From Usnea hakonensis (Eukaryota; Ascomycota; Lecanoromycetes; Lecanorales; Parmeliaceae): a stretch of 64,000 nt of DNA. The number at the start of each line of letters is the position of its first letter. Position 1 is the first letter of the stretch. The translations under genes and the position numbers were made by a program. The notes under the pieces are model-generated. The model saw only the letters and a program-made list of their open reading frames with translations, was not told the origin of the DNA and ran no database searches. Shown here piece by piece: positions 46,549 through 56,751 of this stretch. Location of the stretch: NCBI GenBank assembly GCA_013423325.1, contig BLJB01000008.1, forward strand, positions 186,001 to 250,000, read 5' to 3'.

Positions 46549-47622
46549 CTAGCACTGAATAGCCAACAGCGGTCTCCTTCTATCAATGACACGACCATCG
46601 CCATTCGCAGCCGCAATCAACGCATTCCCAGTTCCTCCAATAGCACCCTGAAATTCTTCCTTCCCACCTCTACTCTTGATTCTCTCCCCAGCAGTACGCT
46701 TATGGCCCACTCCACTGGCTTCCTCTTCCTCCGTCGTCTTTTGAGCCCCTTCACCATTTCTGTATTCACTGCCACTAGGCGGGGACGTGCGCGGAGCAAT
46801 CATTCTGCTAGCGGTGTGCTTTGTAGGCTGAGAGACGCTGCGAGCGGCGACTGGGTTGTTGCTGCCGATGGTAGACGAAGAAGTGGTTGCGGAGGCGTCG
46901 GCTGCCATGGAGCGGAGCTTGGAGATGCGATGGGTCTGGGCCTTAGGGGGTTTGCCTGTGGCATCTGCGTCAGCAACAATGCCATACCCGCCGATCGCAG
47001 TCCCAAAGGTACCAACTTTGAAAAGGAGAGTTTCTGAGCTATGATGTCAGACTGGCGCTCATGTGCCCGCTTCCTTAATGTATACATCCTCCAGCGTAAT
47101 CATTTTCCCGTCCTTCCAAAATCGATGGCGCATGTTCCATTCCTGCTCCTTCCCCGTGAAGAACCATAAGGCTAGGCAATGGCCCTCTTTTTCAGCCACT
47201 TCGAACATGACCTTGGACTTCTCAGACGCAGTTCCTGGCTTCAGTACTAAGACTCCAAGGTTTTCTAGCACAACGTCACTGCTGTCCGCGTTCCAGATGC
47301 TGCACTCCCCATTCGAAAGTCGGAAGACGCGGCTTTCACTCGTGTCCGCTTCTCCCCCGGCTATTCTCTCCGCCTTTATGTTGGATTTTTGAACGTACTC
47401 CAAACGATATGCTTTGTCTTCCGGGAGGCGGTCAGTGATCTCAGATTGACCTCTGAAAGGTTGACAGAACTCATTACTGGGGAGTTCGCAGCCTTTGAAA
47501 AGTTGGTCTTGGTTGGATTCTCGATTTACTGTGTATTTGCATGGGAAATAGCCGCGGAGGAACTCAGCCATGTCAATGTTGGGATCGAGTACATGGGAGA
47601 TAGTCGTCTGTGGTTGGGACAT
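46549..47622 (-). pseudogene. Unknown duplicated gene, copy 1 (C-terminal half cut off by TGA codons)
   Basis: The ATG at 47622 opens MSQPQTTISHVLDPNIDMAE and runs 187 codons to TGA at 47059-47061, just after YIKEAGT. The same frame resumes at once, crosses a second TGA four codons later, and stays open to 46549 (SSETLLFKVGTFGTAIGGYG..., SKLRSMAADASATTSSSTIG...). Copy 2 at 48.6-49.9 kb has clear counterparts of the downstream part (SSDLLLFNIGT; SKLRSMSVNTSTTTSPSITG), and has TGG (Trp) where copy 1 has its first TGA. The ancestral protein was therefore longer, about 357 codons. A 187-aa product may still be made. No known domain; the first half is a beta-rich-looking segment (RVFRLSNGECSIWN; LALWFFTGKEQEW). 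Function unknown. Confidence 0.65.
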
Positions 47623-48504
47623 GATGAGGAATCTAGTTTAATTCCTGGGTCAGGGAATCACGCTTCAAACAAGTACAACCTCGATGGGGTAGTAATATGC
47701 AGAGGAGCTTCTGGAAAGGTAGGATGGATGCTGAATGAATGCTGAATGGTGGAAGCGTTGGCCTTGATACTCTTGTTGAGAAATAACAAGTAAGTGAAAG
47801 CACGGAAGAGATTCGTGGTCAAGGTGGGACGAATTTCAGCATTTTACGGCCCTCTGCCAAAGGTGAAACCACACAGATGCGCCTTGGCTTTTATCTCCGT
47901 CTTGATTGCAGTCTGGAACTAAAGCAGCTATGAATAGATTTTTTTTTGGATAGTAAGGCAAGCTAGTCATACACACGTATGCACTTGCTTTCGACGCCTT
48001 CTGGGTTGCAGCTTGGGACCGAATCAGCTATGAATAGATCTACAAGGGTTTGAAGGCAGACTAATTGAGTGCCTGGCGTGTGCTCTGAAAACATCTTTGC
48101 TGCCCTCCTCATACAGTGAGTGCACGCCCGATTCAACTCCGCGATTTCCGATTGATGACAATTGCAGGTATTGATTGGCGCTCTCAATACGATCTCGGGC
48201 CTCAGCGAGTGAAAGCTAATTCAGCCCTGCAAACCCGTAAATACAATCATCCAAGCTGCTAACGGCGATTCGGTATTTGTAGCGAGCGAGTGTGCAGCTC
48301 TTGATAAAAAATTGGCCGATCGTTTGCTGTATCTTTTTATACGACATTTGATGGTGCTACCATTGTAATGTTTAACTAAGGTAATCTTTAACCTCGCCAC
48401 TACTATCGTTATTAGTAGCCGCAGTCAGTATATACCCTGTCCCTCCACTACCCTGTCCTTCTCTCTTCCTATAGTCCCCTTATCTACTCTTTATTTCCCC
48501 CCCT
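47623..48504. repeat. 5' flank of copy 1, carrying duplicated blocks
   Basis: Contains two copies of a block ending in AGCTATGAATAGAT (around 47905-47940 and 48005-48040). The same block occurs at about 50045-50080 upstream of copy 2, followed in both places by a CTTTGC/CCGCCCTCCTCATRCAGTG-like segment (about 48100 and 50325). This shows the duplication included the upstream region. No ORF of note. Confidence 0.65.
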
Positions 48505-49134
48505 CTAGAGTACGTATTTACCATGCTCGACTAGCCTTCTCCTTCTTCTGGTTACCTTTACTATTCTATATTTATTGCTACCTAGCTGATGACGTGCGGG
48601 GAGTAGCGCGTTTGAAAATAGTACGCTTCCCTGACTGAGAGATGCTGATAGCGGTGGATGGGTTACTGCTGCCGGTGATAGATGGAGAGGTGGTCGTAGA
48701 GGTATTGACGGACATGGATCGGAGTTTGGAATTGAATGGGCGAGGGCTCCAGGTGTCACGTCTGTGGTACCAATGTTGAACAAGAGAAGGTCCGAGCTAT
48801 AGAAGGCGGTCGGCGGCCAAGTACTACCCTGTTGCTTGACGTAACTATCCTTCTGGACCATCATCATTCCGTTCACATTAGATCGGTCACACATTTCCCA
48901 TTTTGACTCTTCCCCTAGGAAGAAGCACAAGTGCAGGTAGTTACTTTCCCCTTCCCCAGCTCCTGGACCGACCGAAATGAAGCTTTCCAAGCTTTCTTGT
49001 TGTGCTGCTCCACTGGTGGCGCAATCTCATGCACCACTCTCAAGTCCGCCATCTTGCCCACCACGATACCACCGCTGTCTAATTTCCAGACGCTCCACTC
49101 CCCGTTCAAGCACCGGAAGACACGGGTCTCGATC

Positions 49135-49438
49135 GTGTCCGTTGGTTTTTCGCCTGCTTTCCTCACGATGGCCAATTTGGATCTTTGCAGGTATTCAAGT
49201 TGGTATGATTTATCGGTAGGAATGCGGGAGGTAAATTCGGATTGGCCGTGTATATATATATATCGATCTTAGTGTCAGGGACTTCGTGTCCGTTGGTTTT
49301 TCGACTGTTTCCCTTATGATGGCCAGTTTGGATCTTTGCAGGTATTCAAGTTGGTATGATTTGTCGATGGGAATGCGGGAGGTAAATTCGGATTGGCCGT
49401 ATATAGGTATGTCGGTCTTAGTGTTAGGGACTTCGTGG
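49135..49438. repeat. Tandem duplication of about 150 bp inside copy 2
   Basis: Two direct copies, about 49135-49286 and 49287-49438, each from GTCCGTTGGTTTTTCG to GGGACTTCGTG with scattered differences and a TA-repeat expansion (TATATATATATA) in the first. Both correspond to the same part of copy 1 (residues around QLEYLQRS). Confidence 0.85.
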
Positions 49439-49897
49439 CCTTCACAAAGCTGGCTGTGGGTGGTTGTTTACTTTAGGCTCCACTTGCCTAAAAGACTATT
49501 CTAGAGCTGATGCTTGGTGGTTTGCATGTTCGGGTCCAAGCTGAACATCTTTGCGTGCAAGGTTGAGGGGGAGTCTGATCTATTCTTTTGATCAAGGCAA
49601 GGCAAAGGCTTAATGGATGGTAATGCTGGTCTTTGTGCCGTGGCTGAGAAAGGACAAGAAAAGAAAGATGGCCTTCACAAAGCTGGCTGTGGTTGGTTGT
49701 TCACTTTAGGCTCCACTTGCCTAAAAGACTGTTCCAGAGCTGATGCTTGGCGGTTTGCATGCTCGGGTCCAAGCTGAACATATTTGCGTGCAAGGTTGAG
49801 GGGGAGTCTGGTCTATTCTTTTGATCAAGGTGAAGGCTTAATGGATGGTATTGCTGGTCTTTGTGCCGTGACCGATAAAGGACAAGAAAAGAAAGAA
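49439..49897. repeat. Tandem duplication of about 230 bp inside copy 2
   Basis: Direct copies at about 49439-49671 and 49672-49897, both starting CCTTCACAAAGCTGGCTGTG and ending AAGGACAAGAAAAGAAAGA, with roughly a dozen substitutions and a small indel. They correspond to the N-terminal coding region of the duplicated gene. Confidence 0.88.
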
Positions 49898-49959
49898 TAG
49901 AAGAGAGTGTTGCTGAAGCTTGCACGAGTTTTAGCAGCTCACAAGCGAGTCTCAATTTT

Positions 49960-50014
49960 GTCGTGACTCGAGTTTCAAACTTGTCGTGGCTCGAGTTTCA
50001 AACTTGTCGTGGCA
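49960..50014. repeat. Short tandem repeat, 23-bp unit, about 2.3 copies
   Basis: The unit GTCGTGRCTCGAGTTTCAAACTT repeats head to tail upstream of copy 2. A second short repeat (GAGAGTGGTRCATGTGTTTA) lies at 50260-50310, in three copies. Confidence 0.8.
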
Positions 50015-51204
50015 CACTTAGGCCTTGGCTTTTACTGCATTCTGAACTGCAGCCTGGGACTAAAGCAGCTATGAATAGATTCGCTTGGACCGAAAGGCAA
50101 GCTATTCATACATACATACGCTTTGCCGCCTTCCGGGAGCAACCATGATTGATCCTGGATTTGGCCATGGGTGTAGGAGTTTTCCATTTTCTATGAAGAA
50201 AGTGCTACCTAAATACCCCTATGCCAAGACCAATGACCATGTGACATCCAAGTGTTGAGAGAGTGGTACATGTGTTTAGAGAGTGGTGCATGTGTTTAGA
50301 GAGTGGTGCATCATTTCCAACTTCTTTCCCGCCCTCCTCATGCAGTGCATGCCAAAACAAATTTTGAGAACCACTCTGACAGCGATCCTCCAGCCTTCAA
50401 ATTCTTGGCAGTCATCACTATGTATTACAGTACGCTCGACAATGTTGGCGTCAAGAAAGCTAGGGCTCAACCAGAGGGAAGAATCCCTCTTTAACTGCCA
50501 TGCATCCAAATTTTGGGAATGGAGGATGGCTCTCGTTCTCTCCGGATATTAGAATACTGGTGGGGGAATAAACTATCACACCACTATGTCTAAAAAGTCG
50601 GTTGTAGGACAACCTTGAAACAATTGAAATTGATAGAGGAGCCTCGGTCTCATGCATGTAGCCTAATTTGTGCAACAGGGAACCTTAATTGCCATTTCGT
50701 AAAGCCTTGTTTCTCTAAATCAACCCCGTCTACAGGCAAATTTTCAATCACGAATAGGTTTGAAGATGTGCCTCCGGATACTCTACGACCACCCAGTGTT
50801 TCAGTATCAGCGATAACTCAAAGCTTTGTCGGAACTCCTTCCCAAAAACATCCCAACATCCTCTTGCTTAACACATGCCGGGTATCTGACGTTAGGTACA
50901 ATTCACCTCAGTTAGCATAGACTATACACTATCCTTAATTACTTCAGGTGGTACTTACACCTCACAAGACGAGCACAGCATACAGAATACAGGCCAGCAG
51001 GTGTGTGCAAGAGCATAAGTTGTACAACCTCCTTCAATACCGCCAAGCTGATAGCGAGCTACATCGGCCACGAGTACGGCCAATTCACTGAGTCCACTTC
51101 CGCCTAGCGGCTGAACCTCCTACCCCAGCCCCGTTAATCTTCATCATCTAGTCATCTCGCTGCAGGCACCCATAAGTATCCCAGGGTGCGCGCCTCACAT
51201 CACA
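50015..51204. other. 5' flank of copy 2 and intergenic region
   Basis: The left part matches the flank of copy 1. The rest up to the F-box gene contains small ORFs only (for example 50615-50920), without recognisable domains. Confidence 0.45.
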
Positions 51205-52489
51205 ATGCCTTACTGGGGAACATTCTGTAAGCTTTGCGGTGTCAGTTTCGACATTGCGCGTATACGACGCGCAGGCGAACCGGAAGAAGCTGCCTGGCAT
51301 ATTTTTGGCTCTGGCTATGTTGAAGAGTATGGTTATTTTGATGGGCTCTGTCAACATGGCTCTGGTTGTACAGTCCCTGCTGCAGTTTATGATGATCGCG
51401 GAGGAAAGCGAGGAGAGCATATTGCTGGTCAGAATTGTATATCTCTTCGCGGATACTCTGGACATCGCATCTCACTGGCCGAGATGAAGGGATGTCGGGC
51501 TGTCCAGTGGTTGATTCGAAAAGATGCTGATTGGATGCCTGAGAGCGATGATGAGGATTTCGAGACTGAGGGCAACTATTTCTTGACTGGGATTGGTGAT
51601 GGTCCTACGCCTATGGCGCCGCTTGAGAATAGTTACCCTATTCGACATGGTATCACAAGCATTAACGGATACTACGTAAAGTCTCCGAACCGAATCTCCG
51701 AGATTGGAATATTTGCTGACAGATTTAATCAGCGATACTTTGACGAGTGGGGTATCATGTTCCACCCCACTTGCTTCGAGATATACAAAAAGGTTTCCAA
51801 AGCCCGCACTGGGGAAGTAGACTCCGAGGGTCTGTTCTCGTGGCATCTCGTGAGCCTAGTATTCCCAGAAAATCTTGCTGAGAGCTGACTATGCTAAGCA
51901 TCAGCTTGATTGCAACAACAACTATCTTTGGGGTAATGATTTTGTGACAGACGGCAGCGAGGTCTTTCGGAAGCATGAGCCCGGCAGCGAATACCTCGTT
52001 GCAAACCCTATAACCATCCCCGGCCTTGAACAACTGCTCGAACCTCCGGGATCTAGTGCCAGCAGGAGGGTGGTTTTTGGCTCTGGCGACAGGCCGGATG
52101 AAGTTCAAGTGAACGACTTACGCACACCGTCTTCCACACCAAATGCAGCACAAGACATATTTTCAGTGCTCCCGGCAGAAATTACCAGCATTATTCTGGA
52201 TTGGCTAGGACCCAAGGACATCGCAAACCTACGGCTCGCCACGCCAGTCTTCCGATCGCTTCCGACTCTCTTATTCCAGAGGTTCTTCTGGGAAGAAATG
52301 CCGTGGCTGTTTGAAGTGAAAGAGCTAGATATGGCTGAGGTCGACTGGTATGAGTTGTATTGCAGATGTAAAAATGGGTGCCGAAAATTGAAAGGACTAC
52401 GGAACAGGAAGAGGATCTGGCGAGCCGTGGAGGAGATGGTGGATAAGATACAGCAGTACAGAGAGGAAGGCAATATTATCAACCTTTGA
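51205..52489 (+). CDS. F-box protein of a large fungal family
   Basis: Two exons, 51205-51849 and 51899-52489, give 411 aa. The 49-nt intron has a GTGAGC donor, an AGCTGAC branch and a TAAG acceptor; splicing joins GLFSWHL to HQLDCNNNYLWG and keeps frame, removing an apparent frameshift. The N-terminus is FCKLCGVSFDIARIRR with CQHGSGC nearby. A middle module follows with EHIAGQNCISLRGYSGHRIS, an EMKGC motif, YFLTGIG, and FHPTCFEIYKKVSK. The F-box is near residues 300-345 (FSVLPAEITSIILDWLGPKD). The C-terminus has FFWEEMPWLFEV and a basic helical end. It is expected to act as an SCF substrate adaptor; substrate unknown. The layout matches a widespread fungal F-box family. Confidence 0.85.
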
Positions 52490-53047
52490 TCAACAGTTCG
52501 TCTAGGGCGAGGAAAGGGGGCTCTTCCTCCCAGACTCTGAACACACTAGCAGGAGGTTGTGCCTATACTTCAGACGGCTGCGTACGTCCTGAACTATGGC
52601 AAGTCTCAAGTATGCAGGATTGGAACTTATCATAATCTTCATGAGCAGTTGAGGGTGTAGAAAATGAAAATGATCTGGCTACAGCTGACTGATCGAACAC
52701 ATATCGACTAAAGCACCTTAGCTTACTTTACACGTGTGACTTGCGTCATGATATCATAGTCATGCCGAAGACTCGTGTTCATAATGTTCCATCGGTCAAG
52801 TCAGCGCTGCACTTCTGAGTGGCCCCTCGGGCAACGACTCAACATTTTATTTCCGCCACCCGAGTTCATAACCCCTTTTATAGTGGGTACGTCGTCACGC
52901 TGACTAAAAGGTCCTCAGACATCTCACGAATAAGAAAACCCATCAACCGTACAGGATCAGGCAGCACTTCGAAGACGGTATCTCTTCTCCTTTCCTAAAA
53001 CTACTTTTCGACTAACCTAGGTAACCTCACGTTCTCCACAACCCAGA
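52490..53047. other. Intergenic region
   Basis: No ORF; CT-rich segment near 52980-53045 directly upstream of the next ATG, typical of fungal core promoters. Confidence 0.4.
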
Positions 53048-53716
53048 ATGCAGCCTGTCAAATTGCCCTCCTTCGTATGCGCTAAGCCTGAACCTAAGAG
53101 CCCGAAGACGCCCACCAACAAGTTTCATCCTCCACTAGCTGTCAAGACTCCCCAAGATCCAGTATCTCCACACCGAACGGCCTCGGACATTGATGTCGGA
53201 AACGTGGATCTTGTTGTGCTCATTGCAGAGCAAACAATAGCCACTCTAACCCTGTTGAATTTGCTCGAGGCTTGAGAGACTGGTCGGCAGACGGTAAAGC
53301 AGATGCCCGTGTCCATGATAACAGCTTTGCTTAATCTGCTACCTCTGGAGATACGTCAGATGGCTACTGCCATTCTTGCTCTCGAATCTATCAAGCTCGA
53401 CAACACTGCCGAGCGGGAAACCTTTATCAACACATACCTTGGCCACAGCGACGAACCTTTGCCGATCCTATCCGATCCTGTCAAGGTCTTCTTCCAGCTT
53501 AAGGCTATCGTTGTAGCAGTCGAAACGCTTGAACCGCTTTACATCGATTCATGTAAAAGAGATCTCGAGAAGGTTCATACTCTGACCCTAGCCAGTGGTC
53601 CTCGATATCTTCCGTGTAAGTATCAGCCTGACCTTAGATCATCTTGGAGGCGGGAGGACTTGATTGATAGTTCCTATAATCTCGTTTTGAGGTCCAATCT
53701 TCACCTCGGATGGTAA
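53048..53716 (+). pseudogene. Unknown short gene with a single in-frame TGA
   Basis: The ATG at 53048 (MQPVKLPSFVCAKPEPKSPK) opens a 75-codon frame that ends in TGA at 53273-53275. The same frame continues without interruption for another 147 codons (ETGRQTVKQMPVSM..., LLNLLPLEIRQMATAILALE, DPVKVFFQLKAIVVAVETLE) to 53716. The stop lies in a leucine-rich helical stretch (TLLNLLEA-stop-ETGRQ) and would be a single G-to-A change from TGG. I see no GT-AG intron that would remove it cleanly. Either the gene is disabled or an internal ATG (53303) is used for a shorter 137-aa protein. No known domain. Confidence 0.5.
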
Positions 53717-54454
53717 ACATGCGCTAGGACGAGGCTTGGCGAGACGAGCCGTGTGCTATTTTTATACCCGACAACCAACATAAGGTATCTTTCATCATTG
53801 ATATTTTCTCCACTGTCGTATGTGCTTTGGAAGGATGACTGATCTTTCGATTGGGGTTGATTCCAACTGTAAGACAAAGCTACAGTCTTGTCTTGTGCCC
53901 CCTATCAGTACCAATGCCATGCCGTACCCATCTTCTTCAGCCACGGATGTCCATCTTTCGCACCTACACATCGAACATGCCATCTCGTCTCCCTTCCATC
54001 TTGCTGCGAATCTGTGTTTGTTCCTCATTGCAGGATGACTTCGAAGGCTCTCTACTTCCTAATGCTGTAGAATGAGATTATGTCATTGGCTAAGCCGTCC
54101 GTCCGGCCGAAAGCAGGCGGGATCCCAGAAGCGCGTTTCACCAAAATGAGGACGGTACAACATATTTGAGCCAAAGAAATAAATAGCACACGGGAGATTT
54201 TACTCATCTGTTGTTCACCATGCCCAAACAACGTATGACAAATCCCGATGGCCCAATCTTCGGGTCCGTCCAGCTCAATTCAATTCGACATGTCTACACG
54301 ATGAAACATATCCTATGGCCTAATCCTATGCTATGCCAGGAATAGATCACGGGTCAATGCTACGGTCCCTCTGGATTACATATCTGAGAGCGTGGAGTGC
54401 GGAAAAGATCTATTTAAGAACGCTGTCATTCTCTATCACAATCAATCATTCGAA
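53717..54454. other. Intergenic region
   Basis: Three overlapping short ORFs near 53820-54075 in different frames look accidental. The right end contains a TATTTAAGA-like element at 54409-54418, 37 bp before the next start. Confidence 0.4.
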
Positions 54455-55887
54455 ATGAAAATGGCTAATAAAATCATCTCCATCTTGGCAACACTAACGC
54501 TCTTATCATCAACCACATCTGCCGCCGTGGACTGCAATTCCACAGACTCCGAGGCTTTCTACGATGCCTCTTGCTGGGCAACACTCGATTTGACCAACTG
54601 GCTCAGCTCCTGGCACGCTCCCAGCGTCTGCGCAGACGCCGGTAGTGGAAGAAATTGTTGCCTCGAGAACGAGGCGTGGTCCACATGTTTCCTTCGCTTG
54701 GGGACAGGGACCAGTGGTTATAATTGCTCGCAGATTAGTGTGAACACGAATGTTTGCGCCTACAGTGGAGCTCTGGCTTCTGACCTGGATCCGAGCATCC
54801 AGGCGCAAGTTCGCTACGTTCTTAGAACCATCTTTAGTATGTAAAAATTTCTGCCTCCAAGCCATGCTCTTCTTACGAAAAGTTGCTAACAACCACACTA
54901 CAGACGTCAACGCATTCTTCAACGACTGGTACAACGCGCTCCAATTCGCGACAACCAACACATCTCTCAGCATCACCCCAATCGTCACGGCCGTAGATCC
55001 AGCCAAGTCGACCAGCCTCGCATTTGGCGATGTCCTCTCAGCTCTAGTCGCCGGATTGGCTTTCATAGGAGCCCCCGCCTTCACCGCCACCCTCGCCGCG
55101 TCCGCAAGTGCACAAGCGCTCGTCACCGGTCTCCAACAAGCCCCAGGACTAGTGAAAGCTCTCTGGCCCACAGGCTCAGCCGAGGTAAACAAGACCCCGA
55201 ATCCAATCATAACCACAACCCACAAAACCTCACTAACACCCTCCCCAGTCCCAAATAATCCAAATCAGCAACCTCGACTCCACCCTCTCAAGCGAATCCA
55301 CCCAAATCAGCGACCGCATCAACGCCGGTCTCTGGAACCTCATGAGCGACCAAACCTCCTTCGCCCAATTCGCCTCCTCCGGCGCCTTCAGCGCCGACCC
55401 GGGTCTCTCCATCCCCCAAGACGTGTCGCAAATCAGCCTAGGCCTCCAACTCTTCGTCCTCTCCAAAGCTCTCAACGCCAACAAATACCGCGCGCAGATC
55501 CTTCAAACCGCCAGCATCGCGTCCGGGTCGGAGCCCAGTCTCTGCGACTGGAAGGGCCAGGATGTGTGCTACCACAACGACACGCTCCTCGGCGGCGTCG
55601 TGTTCGACATGGAGAAGACGGATGCGAATGATGGTAATCACGGGCTGTCCATGGCGTCGACGATTATCCAAGGTGGGTGGGCGAGTCCGGAGAGTTTGTA
55701 TCAGGGGGCGTATGAGTGCGCGACGAGCGGGTTGTCGGGGCAGGGGTTGGTGAGTTTGAGTGCGGGGGGTGTGCTGGATTTGAGCTGCTTGAGTCAGTTG
55801 GCAGAGTGCTTTGAGACGGGGGGGCAGAAGAACGCGCCGTGTGCGGTTCCTGTGGTGAATGGGGCGTGTCCGATACCGGCTTGTTGA
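54455..55887 (+). CDS. Secreted Cys-rich protein of unknown function
   Basis: Exons are 54455-54836, 54904-55184 and 55249-55887, giving 433 aa. The N-terminus MKMANKIISILATLTLLSST is a signal peptide, with cleavage likely near TSA. Mature sequence starts AVDCNSTDSEAFYDASCWAT, with further cysteines in SVCADAGSGRNCCLENEAWS and a GYNCSQI sequon. The middle (ALVAGLAFIGAPAFTATLAA) is hydrophobic and Ala-rich; it could insert in a membrane or form a helix hairpin. The C-terminal part has LCDWKGQDVCYHNDT and more cysteines ending CAVPVVNGACPIPAC. The frame is also open upstream to 54392, but 54455 gives the best signal peptide. The layout matches a fungal extracellular family whose function I do not know. 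Confidence 0.8.
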
Positions 55888-56751
55888 AAGGGGAGTCGTG
55901 TTTCGCGGCGAAGACTCGGACTGGTCAAGATCCTAGAGAGACATACTGCGCTACTGTATCTACTTCCATAGCACCGTCTCTAGTCCTCGCTATTCGATAG
56001 GAGATAAGACGAAGATACATGATCCTGCAGAGATCAAAAAGCCCGTGTTCAACCCCCCCTTCACCCCCCCTCACCCCTCACCACCAAACATTGAATCCAA
56101 TCGAAAACATCACACCACAACCCAGCGCGCATACAGCCCTCATACAGCCCTCTCAAGAAATAATAAATATAAGAATGTTTCGATTGGGGATTGTGAGGAG
56201 AGGAGGTAAGTAGGATGGAAGGGAGGGGAGGTAAGTAGGAAAGGGAGGGAGGGGGGCGAAGGGTTTTTTCTTTGTGTGATGTGGGGTGTGGGGGAGGGGG
56301 TTATAGTTGTGGATGGGATGGGATGGGAGAAGGGGAGGGAGGGGATGAGGTTGATATTTTGCTAGGGGGCTTCTTTTTGGGGCGATGTTGGGGAGGGAGG
56401 GGGGGGTAATAGTCGTGGATGGGATGGGATGGGGTTTTGGGTTGGTGGTGGATTTGTGGGGGATGATGAGTTTGATGCGGGGCATGGGGGGGGGGAGAGA
56501 GGGAAAGGTGGTGATAATAGATAGATGTTCTTATTTACGCAGGAGGGTTTTTTAAAGTGCTGGCTTTGGGGCGGGTCTTATATATTTTTATAGATAGATG
56601 TGTAGATAATAGTTTTGGATAACGCGTGCGAGACAGGGATGTTGACGAAAGGGTCTAATATAAAGATTCAGCAAACCGTTCGTGAACGGATGATTATATT
56701 TGACACGGAACGTGGTTAGAAACCTACCCGAAAGATCGCCTCAGCCTCCCA
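55888..56751. repeat. G-rich low-complexity region with a duplicated block
   Basis: After the secreted-protein gene the plus strand is extremely G-rich from about 56190 to 56510 with runs of four to nine G. The block RTAATAGTYGTGGATGGGAT occurs at about 56300 and again near 56407, showing a tandem duplication of about 105 bp. A GTAAGTAGGA motif also repeats at 56206 and 56231. No gene. Confidence 0.65.

Larger units (their letters stand above)
48590..49900 (-). pseudogene. Unknown duplicated gene, copy 2 (frameshifted)
   Basis: Read right to left on the minus strand, pieces in different frames match copy 1. They are LDPSMQTAKHQLWNSLLGKW (about 49760), YGQSEFTSRIPIDKSYQLEY (about 49400 and again about 49240), ETRVFRCLNGEWSVWKLDSG (about 49120), YLHLCFFLGEESKWEM (about 48930), SSDLLLFNIGT (about 48790) and SKLRSMSVNTSTTT (about 48720). 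At least two frameshifts (near 48990 and 48745) and internal tandem duplications disrupt it. It is not translatable as a whole. Confidence 0.65.

Noticed and set aside
46243..47037. 264-codon plus-strand ORF
   Set aside because: It lies opposite the duplicated gene copy 1, whose minus-strand frame is supported by homology to copy 2; low-complexity Ser/Arg composition fits a shadow.
47059..47061. Programmed stop-codon readthrough in duplicated gene copy 1
   Set aside because: A second TGA follows four codons later and the bases after the first TGA (GCG) do not match the known CTA readthrough context.
51850..51898. Frameshift within the 51-52.5 kb F-box gene
   Set aside because: A 49-nt intron with donor GTGAGC, branch AGCTGAC and acceptor TAAG restores one frame.
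54509..55225. 238-codon minus-strand ORF
   Set aside because: Antisense shadow of exons 1-2 of the secreted Cys-rich protein.
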